NCBI RefSeq assembly: GCF_003205205.1
Contig: NZ_QJRL01000040.1
Location: 1-32,780, forward strand
Direction: 5' to 3'
Length of the DNA stretch: 32,780 bases
Origin: Pseudomonas sp. LB-090624
GTDB taxonomy: Bacteria; Pseudomonadota; Gammaproteobacteria; Pseudomonadales; Pseudomonadaceae
Under the pieces are notes generated by a model, which searched no databases, was not told where the DNA came from, and was given only the letters and a program-made list of their open reading frames with translations. How positions within the stretch are numbered: the first letter of the stretch is position 1; each line of letters opens with the position of its first letter. Made by a program: the position numbers and the translations under genes. Of the stretch, positions 1 through 9,291 are shown piece after piece.

Positions 1-119
1 CCGCCACCGCCACCACCTTTGGCATATGCTGAACTGATTGGGGAGATATCGGCAGGCAAGAATGCCGTCAGCCCAAGTGCCAGTGCACAAGCAAAGACAG
101 CAACCAAGGGTTTTCTCAA
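1..119 (-). CDS. Secreted glycine-rich protein, N-terminal part (cut by window edge)
   Basis: On the minus strand a TTG codon at 119-117 opens a frame that runs off the window. It reads as a classical signal peptide: Arg-Lys near the start, a hydrophobic stretch rich in Ala, Leu and Val, then Ser-Ala-Tyr-Ala as a probable signal peptidase I site, then Lys followed by a glycine run. A GGAG sits 9 nt before the TTG, which supports this start. Only about 39 residues are visible, so the mature protein is unknown. The start codon and reality of the gene rest on the signal peptide pattern alone. Confidence 0.5.
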   Translation of the reverse strand, partial: MRKPLVAVFACALALGLTAFLPADISPISSAYAKGGGGG

Positions 120-341
120 TTTATTCGGCTCCAAAGGCGCGGGGATATACAGCGTCGCATTCTGACCTGAGGCAAGCATTTAAGTTCTGGCATCCCGACA
201 GAATGCTGATTGCTCGTGAAAACAACTACAGGCGTAAAACATGAGGTGCCGCATCACGTACCCGATTGATAGTCTCAGCCGAATGGCAGAAGCTGTAACG
301 TGCAAGTCGGGCGGCGGACGGCCGCATCCAATGGTGAGCCC
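120..341. other. Intergenic region before chrA
   Basis: This region lies between the divergent start of the secreted protein and chrA. I see no RNA gene and no clear promoter box. Short open frames here have no recognisable protein pattern. Confidence 0.4.
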
Positions 342-1553
342 ATGAGCATGTCCGTTTCCCTCCAGACCAGCCGCAGCGCCTGGGCAGTGTTCCTGATTTT
401 TTTGCGCCTGGGGCTGACATCCTTCGGCGGCCCAATCGCCCACCTCGGCTATTTCCGGGATGAATTCGTGGTACGTCGACAGTGGCTAAGCGAGCGCTGC
501 TATGCCGATTTGGTCGCCCTTTGCCAGTTTCTACCGGGCCCCGCCAGTAGTCAGGTTGGCATCGCGGTTGGGCTGGCGCGTGCAGGCTACGGCGGCGCAC
601 TGGCTGCATGGGTGGGGTTCACATTACCTTCCGCGGTCGCACTGATACTCTTCGCGCAGGGTATCGCCAACCATGGCGACGCCCTGCCTGCTGGCGCACT
701 GCACGGTTTGAAAGTTGTGGCCGTGGCGGTCGTCGCTCAGGCGGTGTGGGGTATGGCGCGCAACCTGTGTCCGGATGCGCCTCGTATCACGCTCATGGCA
801 GTGGCGACCTGCTTCATGCTGCTGTTTCCCTCGGCCCTGGCGCAAGTCGGGGTCATTGTCATGGCCGCAGCAACGGGGCTGTTGCTGTTCAAACCGCAGT
901 CATGTGGCGCTCATGAGCCACTGCCCATTGGCATCCGGCGTCGCGTCGGTGTTTTCTGGCTTTGCCTGTTCTTTGCGTTGCTGTTGGGTTTGCCGATCCT
1001 GGCGGGTTGGCGTACATCCCCGTTACTGTCGATGATCGATGCCTTCTACCGCGCCGGATCGCTGGTTTTCGGTGGCGGGCATGTAGTGCTGCCGTTGTTG
1101 CAGGCGGAAGTTGTGCCTTATGGCTGGGTCGATAACGATGCCTTCCTGGCTGGCTATGGGGCCGCGCAGGCTGTTCCGGGGCCACTATTCACCTTCGCGG
1201 CCTTTCTTGGCGCCTCTATGAACCAGGCGCCCAATGCCTGGTCAGGAGGGCTGATCTGCCTGCTGGCGATTTTCGCGCCTTCATTTTTTCTGGTGGCCGG
1301 CGCCTTGCCGTTTTGGGAGCATTTACGCCGCAATGCACGTACTCAAGCGGCCCTGCAGGGCATCAACGCTGCTGTCGTAGGTTTATTGCTCGCCGCGCTC
1401 TATCAACCAGTCTGGACGCGTGCAATTCACGCTCCACAAGACTTTGGCCTGGCGTTGATTGCACTGATCGCCCTGCTGTTCTGGAAGCTACCAGCGTGGT
1501 TGGTCGTGCTCGGCAGCGGCGTGCTGGGGGCGCTGTTGAATAGCGCTCCGTGA
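342..1553 (+). CDS. chrA: Chromate transporter ChrA
   Basis: Membrane protein of the CHR family that expels chromate from the cytoplasm, giving chromate resistance. The 403 residues contain two homologous halves, each opening with the family signature. The first has Ser-Phe-Gly-Gly-Pro near residue 25 followed by Phe-Leu-Pro-Gly-Pro. The second has Val-Phe-Gly-Gly-Gly-His followed by Ala-Val-Pro-Gly-Pro. About ten to twelve hydrophobic segments are visible and the length is normal for two-domain ChrA. The frame extends upstream, but the ATG at 342 comes after a GGTGAG and avoids a polar, arginine-rich extension; the ATG at 348 is an alternative. It stands beside an arsenic operon on the same strand, 155 bp apart, making a small metal(loid) resistance block. 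Not every CHR homologue has been shown to move chromate. Confidence 0.9.
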   Translation: MSMSVSLQTSRSAWAVFLIFLRLGLTSFGGPIAHLGYFRDEFVVRRQWLSERCYADLVALCQFLPGPASSQVGIAVGLARAGYGGALAAWVGFTLPSAVALILFAQGIANHGDALPAGALHGLKVVAVAVVAQAVWGMARNLCPDAPRITLMAVATCFMLLFPSALAQVGVIVMAAATGLLLFKPQSCGAHEPLPIGIRRRVGVFWLCLFFALLLGLPILAGWRTSPLLSMIDAFYRAGSLVFGGGHVVLPLLQAEVVPYGWVDNDAFLAGYGAAQAVPGPLFTFAAFLGASMNQAPNAWSGGLICLLAIFAPSFFLVAGALPFWEHLRRNARTQAALQGINAAVVGLLLAALYQPVWTRAIHAPQDFGLALIALIALLFWKLPAWLVVLGSGVLGALLNSAP

Positions 1554-1660
1554 AGCCATGAGGTCAGCTGGCTGCCTTTACCATTAGCCTCGCACAGGCA
1601 GTTACCCAATACCTGACCGGCTCCAGATAGCCGTTCAGTGCGCAGACGTGCTTGCATGGA

Positions 1661-1696
1661 ACATATGGAAATACGTATATTCGATTTTCCATATGT
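1661..1696. promoter_or_regulatory. Probable ArsR operator
   Basis: A perfect inverted repeat, ACATATGGAAA at 1661-1671 and TTTCCATATGT at 1686-1696, separated by 14 nt, ends 12 nt before the arsR ATG. ArsR-family repressors bind such dyads over their own promoters and release on binding As(III). Promoter elements probably overlap it. Confidence 0.7.
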
Positions 1697-1708
1697 CTTG
1701 GTACCGCC

Positions 1709-2056
1709 ATGATCACTCCACCTGATGTCTTCAAGAGCCTGTCTGATGAGACCCGCGCTCGCGCCACCCTGCTGATCTTCAGCCTGGGAGAGCTGTGCGT
1801 CTGTGAACTGATGTGCGCGCTGGACGATAGCCAACCCAAGATCAGCCGCCACCTCGCACAATTGCGCAGCAGTGGCATGCTGCTGGACCGTCGTCAGGGG
1901 CAATGGGTGTATTACCGCCTCAACCCGGATCTGCCTGCGTGGGTGCACGACATGTTGCAGGTGACCTTGCTGGCCAACTCGCAGTGGCTGGCAGACAACT
2001 CCCTTCGGCTGAAGAACATGGACGGCCGCCCCGTCCGTGATCTCGCCTGCTGCTAA
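1709..2056 (+). CDS. arsR: Arsenite-responsive repressor ArsR
   Basis: Dimeric winged-helix repressor of the ArsR/SmtB family, 115 residues. The As(III) site is the Glu-Leu-Cys-Val-Cys-Glu-Leu motif with Cys30 and Cys32 in the DNA-binding helix; Cys36 follows and the protein ends in Cys-Cys. The recognition helix reads Gln-Pro-Lys-Ile-Ser-Arg-His-Leu. The ATG at 1709 is chosen because translation from it starts directly with the conserved N-terminal helix, and the longer frame would begin inside the operator dyad just upstream. It is the first gene of arsRBCH, with arsB starting 22 nt downstream. It is expected to repress the operon until arsenite or antimonite binds. Confidence 0.93.
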   Translation: MITPPDVFKSLSDETRARATLLIFSLGELCVCELMCALDDSQPKISRHLAQLRSSGMLLDRRQGQWVYYRLNPDLPAWVHDMLQVTLLANSQWLADNSLRLKNMDGRPVRDLACC

Positions 2057-2078
2057 TTTTCACCAAGCGAGATTTCTC

Positions 2079-3362
<1,284 letters not shown>

Positions 3363-3390
3363 GATCCACCAAGAAGCGGAGGAGTCTTCC

Positions 3391-3861
3391 ATGCGAGTCC
3401 TGTTCATGTGCACAGCCAACAGCTGCCGCAGCATCCTTTCCGAGGCCCTGTTCAACCACCTCGCTCCGGCAGGTTTCGAAGCGATCAGCTCGGGCAGCTT
3501 CCCCAAGGGGCAGGTATTGCCCCGTAGCCTGAGCACGCTGGAGCAGGCCGGTATTTCGACTGCGGGCCTGAGCAGCAAGGGCAACGACGCATTCGAGGGC
3601 AACCCGCCGGACATCGTCATTACTGTCTGCGACAAGGCCGCTGGCGAAGCCTGCCCGGTGTATTTCGGGCCCGCGCTGAAGTCGCACTGGGGGCTGGAAG
3701 ACCCATCGGATGTGGTGGGTGACGAGGCCCAGGTCAACGCGGCTTTCCACGCCACGCTGGCCCACATCGAGTCGCGCTGCCGGGCCTTCTTCGCCCTTCC
3801 GTTCGCTAGCCTCGACCGTGATCAGCTCAAGCACGAGCTGGATCGTATCGGCACGCAATAA
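3391..3861 (+). CDS. arsC: Arsenate reductase ArsC (LMW phosphatase fold)
   Basis: Cytoplasmic reductase turning arsenate into arsenite for export by ArsB. The 156 residues start with the low-molecular-weight phosphatase loop Cys7-Thr-Ala-Asn-Ser-Cys12-Arg13-Ser. Cys80 and Cys88 form the redox pair seen in thioredoxin-type ArsC, in the context Thr-Val-Cys-Asp and Ala-Cys-Pro-Val. A late Trp-x-x-x-Asp-Pro motif follows, typical of this class. A GGAG precedes the ATG by 8 nt. The gene sits 28 bp after arsB and 13 bp before arsH, so it is part of one operon. The reductant (thioredoxin or glutathione-type) is inferred from the cysteine layout. Confidence 0.94.
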   Translation: MRVLFMCTANSCRSILSEALFNHLAPAGFEAISSGSFPKGQVLPRSLSTLEQAGISTAGLSSKGNDAFEGNPPDIVITVCDKAAGEACPVYFGPALKSHWGLEDPSDVVGDEAQVNAAFHATLAHIESRCRAFFALPFASLDRDQLKHELDRIGTQ

Positions 3862-3874
3862 GCAGGAGTCAGCA

Positions 3875-4576
3875 ATGTCCGAGCATCTCCCTAACATCGA
3901 CCTCGCGTTGTTCGACCTGCCACCGACGGCCACCGTTGCCAGCGAGCACAAACCGCGCATCCTGCTGTTGTATGGATCCACCCGCGAACGGTCCTTCAGT
4001 CGCTTGCTGGTGGAAGAAGCCGCACGCCTGCTGGAACACTTCGGCGCCGAGACCCGTACCTTCGACCCTTCAGGCCTGCCGCTGCCTGACGATGCACCGG
4101 TGGAGCACCCCAAAGTGCAGGCGTTGCGTGAGCTGGTGCAATGGTCGGAGGGCCAGGTCTGGTGCTCGCCGGAGCGCCATGGAGCGATGTCTGCGGTGTT
4201 CAAGGCACAGATCGACTGGATTCCCCTGGCGTTAGGCGCCGTTCGTCCCACCCAGGGTAAAACCCTGGCGGTGATGCAGGTGTGTGGCGGCTCGCAGTCG
4301 TTCAACGTCGTCAACCAGTTGCGGGTGCTTGGCCGCTGGATGCGGATGTTCACTGTGCCGAACCAGTCGTCGGTACCCAAGGCCTACCTGGAGTTCGATG
4401 AAGCCGGGCGCATGAAACCGTCGCCGTACTACGACCGCCTGGTTGATGTCATGGAGGAGCTGGTGAAGTTCACCTTGCTGCTGCGCGACCGCAAGGAATT
4501 CCTGGTGGACCGTTATTCGGAGCGTAAAGAAAGCGCTGAACAGCTATCGGCTCGCGTCAACCAACGTTCGATCTGA
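3875..4576 (+). CDS. arsH: ArsH, NADPH-dependent FMN reductase
   Basis: Flavodoxin-like NADPH:FMN oxidoreductase of 233 residues. In other bacteria ArsH oxidises trivalent organoarsenicals and reduces quinones or azo dyes. The FMN phosphate loop Gly-Ser-Thr-Arg-Glu-Arg-Ser-Phe-Ser-Arg lies near residues 36-45. The ArsH hallmark Ser-Pro-Glu-Arg-His-Gly-x-Met followed by Lys-Ala-Gln-Ile-Asp-Trp-Ile-Pro is present near residues 96-120. AGGAG lies 8 nt before the ATG at 3875, which rules out the longer frame overlapping arsC. It is the last gene of the ars operon. The 93 bp to the convergent cyclase gene holds no strong hairpin. Confidence 0.95.
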   Translation: MSEHLPNIDLALFDLPPTATVASEHKPRILLLYGSTRERSFSRLLVEEAARLLEHFGAETRTFDPSGLPLPDDAPVEHPKVQALRELVQWSEGQVWCSPERHGAMSAVFKAQIDWIPLALGAVRPTQGKTLAVMQVCGGSQSFNVVNQLRVLGRWMRMFTVPNQSSVPKAYLEFDEAGRMKPSPYYDRLVDVMEELVKFTLLLRDRKEFLVDRYSERKESAEQLSARVNQRSI

Positions 4577-4669
4577 GTCGCAAGATGCCTGGATGGCCGA
4601 ACAGAAACATGACACGAAGCTGCATTCACGAAGGGAAGGTATCGGGTCACAGGTGATAGAGGGCGAAGC

Positions 4670-5707
4670 TCACAAGGTCGGCGGCGCATACACAACCTGG
4701 TCTCGCCCTCCCTTTTTTGCGGCGTAAAGTGCGCTGTCGGCGCGCCGCAATGCATCCTCAATTTGCTCGCTTTCGGCGACTAGCGTACACCCCACACTGA
4801 GGCTCACCCGCAGTGGGCCGCTAAGGAGCTCCATCGGTCTGTTGCCGATAAGCTGGCGCACGCGCTCCGCGATTCGCATGAGCTCGTCACCGTCCTTTAC
4901 ACGCAGCAATGCGACGAATTCCTCACCGCCCTGGCGTACCAGCAAATCATCGGGGCGAAGAGCAGCTCGCAGGCGACGCGCACACTCGCAAAGCACCTGG
5001 TCGCCGCCAGCATGACCGTACTTGTCGTTTACAGACTTGAAGTGGTCAAGGTCTGCATACAGAGCACCCAGCCACAGACCTTTTTCCGTAGCCAAACGGC
5101 GTTCACGATCCTTGAAGGCCACCAACGCGCCGCGGTTCCATAGCTGAGTCAGCGGATCAACCAAAGCCTTGCGTTGCTCACGGTCCATTTCAAGCCGCAA
5201 GTCGTGGTTGGCCTGCGTCAGACTGCGCAGTTGCAGATAACCCTCTGCCAGCGTGGCCAAGTCTTTGAAGGTGGCCTGCTCGGCCTCACTCAGCAGCCGT
5301 GGGCGAGGGTCGAACATGCATAAGGTTCCGATCGCTTTGCCATTGCCAGCACGCAAGGGGTGCCCGGCGTAGAAACGGATATAGGGTGCACCAACGACCA
5401 GCGGATTATCCGCGAACCGCGAATCGTCCTCGGCGTTTTCCACTAGCAGGGTGTCGTCACCCAAGATGGCGTAGCCGCAAAACGACACATTGCGCGGGGT
5501 CTCGCTTACGTCCAGCCCAACCCTGGCCTTGAACCATTGCCGATCGTGGTCGATCAAGCTGATCAGCACAGTGTCCACGTGCGCCACTTCCTGAGTGAGC
5601 CGCACCAGGGTATCGAGGTAATGCTCAGCCGGTGTATCCAGCACATTCATTTCATCGAGGGTACGCTGGCGCAGCGCTTCGTCAGTCGGTATGGGGCAAG
5701 CCGGCAT
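4670..5707 (-). CDS. Diguanylate cyclase with N-terminal GAF domain
   Basis: Cytosolic signalling enzyme predicted to make cyclic di-GMP from two GTP. Residues about 10-145 look like a GAF sensor domain, with the Phe-Cys-Gly-Tyr-Ala and Phe-Tyr-Ala-Gly-His-Pro-Leu stretches typical of GAF-GGDEF proteins. After a short helical linker comes a GGDEF domain with an intact Gly-Gly-Glu-Glu-Phe active site at residues 260-264. Five residues before it is the Arg-Pro-Asp-Asp inhibitory site (RxxD), so product inhibition is likely. The frame extends 20 residues further upstream, but the ATG at 5707 has GGAG 7 nt before it and begins right at the conserved part. It is convergent with the ars operon. The GAF ligand is unknown. 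Confidence 0.92.
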   Translation of the reverse strand: MPACPIPTDEALRQRTLDEMNVLDTPAEHYLDTLVRLTQEVAHVDTVLISLIDHDRQWFKARVGLDVSETPRNVSFCGYAILGDDTLLVENAEDDSRFADNPLVVGAPYIRFYAGHPLRAGNGKAIGTLCMFDPRPRLLSEAEQATFKDLATLAEGYLQLRSLTQANHDLRLEMDREQRKALVDPLTQLWNRGALVAFKDRERRLATEKGLWLGALYADLDHFKSVNDKYGHAGGDQVLCECARRLRAALRPDDLLVRQGGEEFVALLRVKDGDELMRIAERVRQLIGNRPMELLSGPLRVSLSVGCTLVAESEQIEDALRRADSALYAAKKGGRDQVVYAPPTL

Positions 5708-5817
5708 GTCTTTTCTCCAGTCCATGGGCAGAGAGTATCTGCGAAAGGCGCATTTTGACGCCGACACAGGACTTACTCTAGACAGTGGATTGCATAAGAT
5801 CTAAACCATCAGTCGCT

Positions 5818-5938
5818 GTGCAAGGTCTTTGTGGGAGCGGGCTCGCCCCGCGAACAGGGGGCATAGCCCGTGCCAGACATCTCTATTTTTTGCGCCGGCC
5901 TCTTCGCGGCACAAGCCCCCGCCCACAAGCACTTGCAC
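5818..5938. repeat. REP doublet (inverted pair)
   Basis: Two Pseudomonas-type REP sequences face each other: GTGGGAGCGGGCTCGC from 5831 and, reading back, a copy ending at about 5929 with CCGGCCTCTTCGCGG at 5895-5909. The pair is enclosed by an outer inverted repeat, GTGCAAG at 5818-5824 and CTTGCAC at 5932-5938. Such doublets are extragenic, spread by RAYT transposases acting elsewhere in the genome, and form cruciform hairpins. This form, as I remember it, resembles the P. putida REP. Confidence 0.85.
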
Positions 5939-6088
5939 AAGCTGTCCGGGCGTTTTGAGGAACAATTTGCCGCCTCCTGCTTCAGGTACTGATGAGCAAT
6001 CCTCATGAACCCTTGCCGATTTAAGCGTCTAGTGCACACTCGGTAGCTCGCTTACTGTTCTCCCAACACCAGATGTCGGGAGATCCAA

Positions 6089-7078
6089 ATGCACAAGCGC
6101 ACGCTGGGAAACAGTTCACTCAAAGTGTCAGCTCTGGGCTTCGGCTGCATGGGCTTGAGCCATGGCTACGGCCCGGCGACTGACACAACACAAGCCATCG
6201 CGCTGATCCGATCGGCGGTTGACCGAGGCGTCACACTCTTCGATACCGCCGAGGTTTACGGCCCTTACCTGAACGAACAAGTGGTAGGCGAGGCGCTGGC
6301 CCCGGTGCGCGATCAAGTGGTCATCGCTACCAAGTTCGGCTTCACCTTCGGCGACGACAATAAACAGCAAATTCTCAACAGCCGCCCTGAGCATATCCGG
6401 TTCGCAGTCGAGGGGTCGCTGCGTCGACTGAAGACCGATTACATCGATCTGCTTTACCAGCACCGCGTTGATCCGGATGTGCCGATCGAGGACGTCGCCG
6501 GGGTGGTGAAGGACTTGATTGGCGAAGGCAAGGTGAAGCACTTCGGCCTGTCAGAGGCCGGTGCGCAGACCATCCGCCGTGCGCACGCGGTGCAGCCGGT
6601 CACAGCGTTGCAAAGCGAATACTCGCTGTGGTGGCGCGAGCCTGAGCAGGAAGTCCTGCCGACGCTTTGGGAGTTGGGCATCGGCCTCGTGCCGTTCAGC
6701 CCATTGGGCAAAGGTTTTCTCACCGGCACGGTGTCGGCGCAGGCTACTTACGGCAGCGACGATTTCCGCAGCATCGTCCCGCGCTTCAGCCAGTCGGCGC
6801 TGCAAGCCAATCAGGGCCTGGTAGTGTTGATCCGTCAGATCGCCGCACAGAAACACGCCACACCCGCCCAGATCGCGCTGGCATGGCTGCTCGCGCAGGC
6901 GCCGTGGATTGTGCCGATTCCGGGGACGACCAAACTGCATCGACTGGAAGAAAACCTCGGCGGCGCAGACATCACGCTCGACGCCCTCGAATTGAAGGCA
7001 ATTGATACAGCGTTGGCGCAGATACGCATCGAAGGCGAGCGTTATCCCGAGGCCCTCAAGGCGCGGGTCGGTCGATGA
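6089..7078 (+). CDS. Aldo/keto reductase
   Basis: NADPH-dependent oxidoreductase with a TIM-barrel fold, 329 residues, normal for the family. The catalytic tetrad is visible: Asp52 and Tyr57 in Phe-Asp-Thr-Ala-Glu-Val-Tyr-Gly, Lys82 in Ala-Thr-Lys-Phe-Gly, and His125 in Tyr-Gln-His-Arg. The C-terminal cofactor loop Ile-Pro-Gly-Thr-Thr-Lys is intact. No signal peptide, so cytosolic. It overlaps the start of the decayed second aldo/keto reductase by 4 nt (ATGA). It heads a plus-strand run of genes, mostly exported proteins, ending in a LysR regulator. The substrate cannot be read from the sequence. Confidence 0.93.
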   Translation: MHKRTLGNSSLKVSALGFGCMGLSHGYGPATDTTQAIALIRSAVDRGVTLFDTAEVYGPYLNEQVVGEALAPVRDQVVIATKFGFTFGDDNKQQILNSRPEHIRFAVEGSLRRLKTDYIDLLYQHRVDPDVPIEDVAGVVKDLIGEGKVKHFGLSEAGAQTIRRAHAVQPVTALQSEYSLWWREPEQEVLPTLWELGIGLVPFSPLGKGFLTGTVSAQATYGSDDFRSIVPRFSQSALQANQGLVVLIRQIAAQKHATPAQIALAWLLAQAPWIVPIPGTTKLHRLEENLGGADITLDALELKAIDTALAQIRIEGERYPEALKARVGR

Positions 7079-7760
7079 GCAACGATCACGATCCGCTGCG
7101 GCGCACGGTGATCGCCGCACTGGCGAGCGCCCCGCTGCTGTCTCTCGCCGACACGCGAGGCGCCAGTGAGAAGACGTCGCCGGCACGGTCAAGGAGCTGA
7201 TCGCCGAGGGCAAGGTCAAGCATTTCGGCCTATCTGAGGCGGGTGTGCAAACCATTCGCCGAGCGCACGCGGTGCAAGCGGTCACGGCAGTGCAGAGCGA
7301 ATATTCGCTGTTCTGGCGAGGCCCGGAGTTGAAGCTGCTGGCAGTACTGGAAGAACTGGGAATCGGTTTCGTACCGTTCAGCCCCCTCGGAGCCGGTTTT
7401 CTCACCGGTCAGATCGATGAGCACACGCAGTTCGATGCCAGTGATTTCCGCAACGTCGTCCCGCGTTTTTCCCCTGAAGCCCGCAAGGCCAATCTGGCAA
7501 TGGTCGCGGTGGTGAAAGCCGTCGCGCAACGCAAACACGCCACGCCGGCGCAGGTGGCGCTGGCCTGGTTGCTCGCACAGAGACCGTGGATTGTGCCGAT
7601 CCCAGGCACGACCAAACCCCATCGACTGGAAGAGAACCTGGGCGCAGTCGAACTGCAATTGACCGGTGACGATTTGCACGAGATCAACCAACAGATGGCG
7701 CAGATTCAGCTGCACGGTGAACGCCTGCCGGAATCGGCACTGAAGATGACCGGACTCTAA
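7075..7760 (+). pseudogene. Collapsed second aldo/keto reductase
   Basis: The ATG at 7075 overlaps the preceding stop and begins a short frame with an Arg-Arg-Thr-Val-Ile-Ala twin-arginine-like start and a hydrophobic stretch. It ends at a TGA at about 7200. Near 7170 the sequence switches, in another frame, into the middle of an aldo/keto reductase at Asp-Val-Ala-Gly-Thr-Val-Lys. It then continues to a proper C-terminus at 7760. From there it parallels the preceding gene closely (Lys-His-Phe-Gly-Leu-Ser-Glu-Ala-Gly in both). The N-terminal half with Asp, Tyr, Lys and His of the active site is gone. A 171-residue product from a GTG at 7245 is possible but would lack catalysis. It looks like a deletion that joined a Tat-signal-like start to the tail of a tandem copy. 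Confidence 0.82.
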
Positions 7761-7819
7761 ATCTGCCAAAGCGCGCACGCTTTGCGTCGCAACTTTCACG
7801 TTTGACCGGAGTTGACCCG

Positions 7820-8287
7820 ATGAACCGATTGATCGCACCACTCGTTGCTTTGTCATTCATGGCCGCCGAATCCCAGGCCGCCAGCGAAATACGCGTTACA
7901 CCGAACGGCTCGCAGCCCTCGGTCAAGGGCGCGGCGCAAAACTTTACCGGCGCGGTACGCGTTGATGGCCTGTTCAACGGTGAGGCGCCGGCGCGCATCG
8001 GCGGCGGCACTGTGACCTTCGAGCCCGGCGCACGCACGGCTTGGCACACCCACCCACTGGGGCAAACGCTGATCGTCACCGCAGGCGTTGGCTACGTGCA
8101 GCAAGAGGGCGGCCCCCGACAGGAAATACGGCCGGGCGACACTGTCTGGATTCCGCCGCACATCCGTCACTGGCATGGCGCCACGGCCAGCAACGGCATG
8201 GCCCACATCGCCATCGCTGAAGCCGAAAATGGCAAGACCGTCGACTGGGCGGAACAGGTCTCCGAGGCGCAATACGCCGGCCAATGA
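7820..8287 (+). CDS. Exported cupin-domain protein
   Basis: Small single-domain cupin of 155 residues with an N-terminal signal peptide ending near Ala-Ala-Glu-Ser-Gln-Ala-Ala. Cupin motif 1 is present as Trp-His-Thr-His-Pro-Leu-Gly-Gln, with Gln where many cupins have the metal-binding Glu. Motif 2 is Gly-Asp-Thr-Val-Trp-Ile-Pro-Pro-His-Ile-Arg-His-Trp-His. It probably binds a metal in the periplasm. The ATG at 7820 has GGAG 8 nt upstream; the frame's earlier TTG does not. Cupins of this type often accompany carboxymuconolactone decarboxylase-family genes, as here. The reaction is unknown. Confidence 0.88.
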   Translation: MNRLIAPLVALSFMAAESQAASEIRVTPNGSQPSVKGAAQNFTGAVRVDGLFNGEAPARIGGGTVTFEPGARTAWHTHPLGQTLIVTAGVGYVQQEGGPRQEIRPGDTVWIPPHIRHWHGATASNGMAHIAIAEAENGKTVDWAEQVSEAQYAGQ

Positions 8288-8516
8288 AGTTACGGAATGT
8301 GTCGAAGTTACTCGCCCGGCTCCTTTTTCCCAAACCGTCATCCGCCCTACAGGCCCCGCATCAGCCGGGTCGCGCCGGATTATCAGCGGTTATGGCAATG
8401 CCGACTCATGAGTTCTGCTCAGAAGTCCATGCGCAATTTCGGGGTTAATCGACACAACCCTCCTCCGTACGATCCAGCGACACCCCGGTGACCCGCACTG
8501 GATGGAGCCTTTCACG

Positions 8517-9290
8517 ATGACCATTGACGCACGCAACAACGCTACCCTCCCCACACTCATGGCGCTTTGTCTGGGCATCGGGGCGATGTTCAGCGTTACC
8601 ACTCAAGCCGCCGAGGCATCGCCGACCATGGCCAGCAAGCCCGCCAGCGCAGCCACCTTGTCGCGCCAACAACAAACGATCCCTCTGATCGCCGCGTTCA
8701 TGGCGACCAGCGACATGCCCAACCTCAACACCGCGCTCAATCAAGGGCTCGATGCCGGCCTGACCATCAGCGAAACCCGGGAAATTCTGGTGCAGCTTTA
8801 CGCCTATGTGGGCTTCCCGCGCAGCCTTAACGCCTTGAATGAACTGATGGCCGTGGTGCAGGCGCGCAAACAGCGCGGTATCGAAGACGCGCCGGGGCAT
8901 GAGCCGAGCCGGGCGATTCCGATCGGGGATGAGCTGCTGGCCGCCGGCACCGCGAATCAAACCCGGATCTCCGGCGCCCCGGTCACAGGCCCGGTGTTCG
9001 AGTTCGCTCCGGTGATCAACCGGTTCCTGCAAACCCACCTGTTCGGCGATATCTTCGAGCGCGACAACCTCGACTGGCAAAGCCGCGAACTGGCGACCGT
9101 CGGGGCGCTGGCGGCAACGCCAGGAGTCGAGCCGCAATTGCGCTCGCACATGGCGGCGAGCTTGCGCGTCGGTCTGAGCACGGCACAGTTGCTCGAGGTC
9201 ACGGAGCTGCTGAAAAAGCACGGCGATGTGCATACGGCTGAACGTGCCAATAGCGCATTGGCCCAGGCCCTCGCGGCTTCGGGGAAGTGA
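8517..9290 (+). CDS. Exported carboxymuconolactone decarboxylase-family protein
   Basis: 257 residues with a signal peptide (hydrophobic segment about residues 12-30, ending Thr-Thr-Gln-Ala-Ala-Glu) followed by two CMD/AhpD-like helical repeats. The first repeat spans about 60-120 with Glu-Ile-Leu-Val-Gln-Leu-Tyr-Ala-Tyr-Val-Gly-Phe-Pro. The second spans about 170-250 with Ser-Arg-Glu-Leu-Ala-Thr-Val-Gly-Ala-Leu. No Cys-x-x-Cys peroxidase pair is present, so AhpD-type alkylhydroperoxidase activity is unlikely. The ATG at 8517 has GGAG 9 nt upstream. It lies one base before the next gene's ATG, so the two are probably co-translated. The true substrate is unknown. Confidence 0.87.
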   Translation: MTIDARNNATLPTLMALCLGIGAMFSVTTQAAEASPTMASKPASAATLSRQQQTIPLIAAFMATSDMPNLNTALNQGLDAGLTISETREILVQLYAYVGFPRSLNALNELMAVVQARKQRGIEDAPGHEPSRAIPIGDELLAAGTANQTRISGAPVTGPVFEFAPVINRFLQTHLFGDIFERDNLDWQSRELATVGALAATPGVEPQLRSHMAASLRVGLSTAQLLEVTELLKKHGDVHTAERANSALAQALAASGK

Positions 9291-9291
9291 C

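Noticed and set aside
8288..8516. Possible small gene between the cupin and CMD-family genes
   Set aside because: Frames of 60-107 codons exist but lack ribosome sites and overlap the cupin end; no protein pattern seen.
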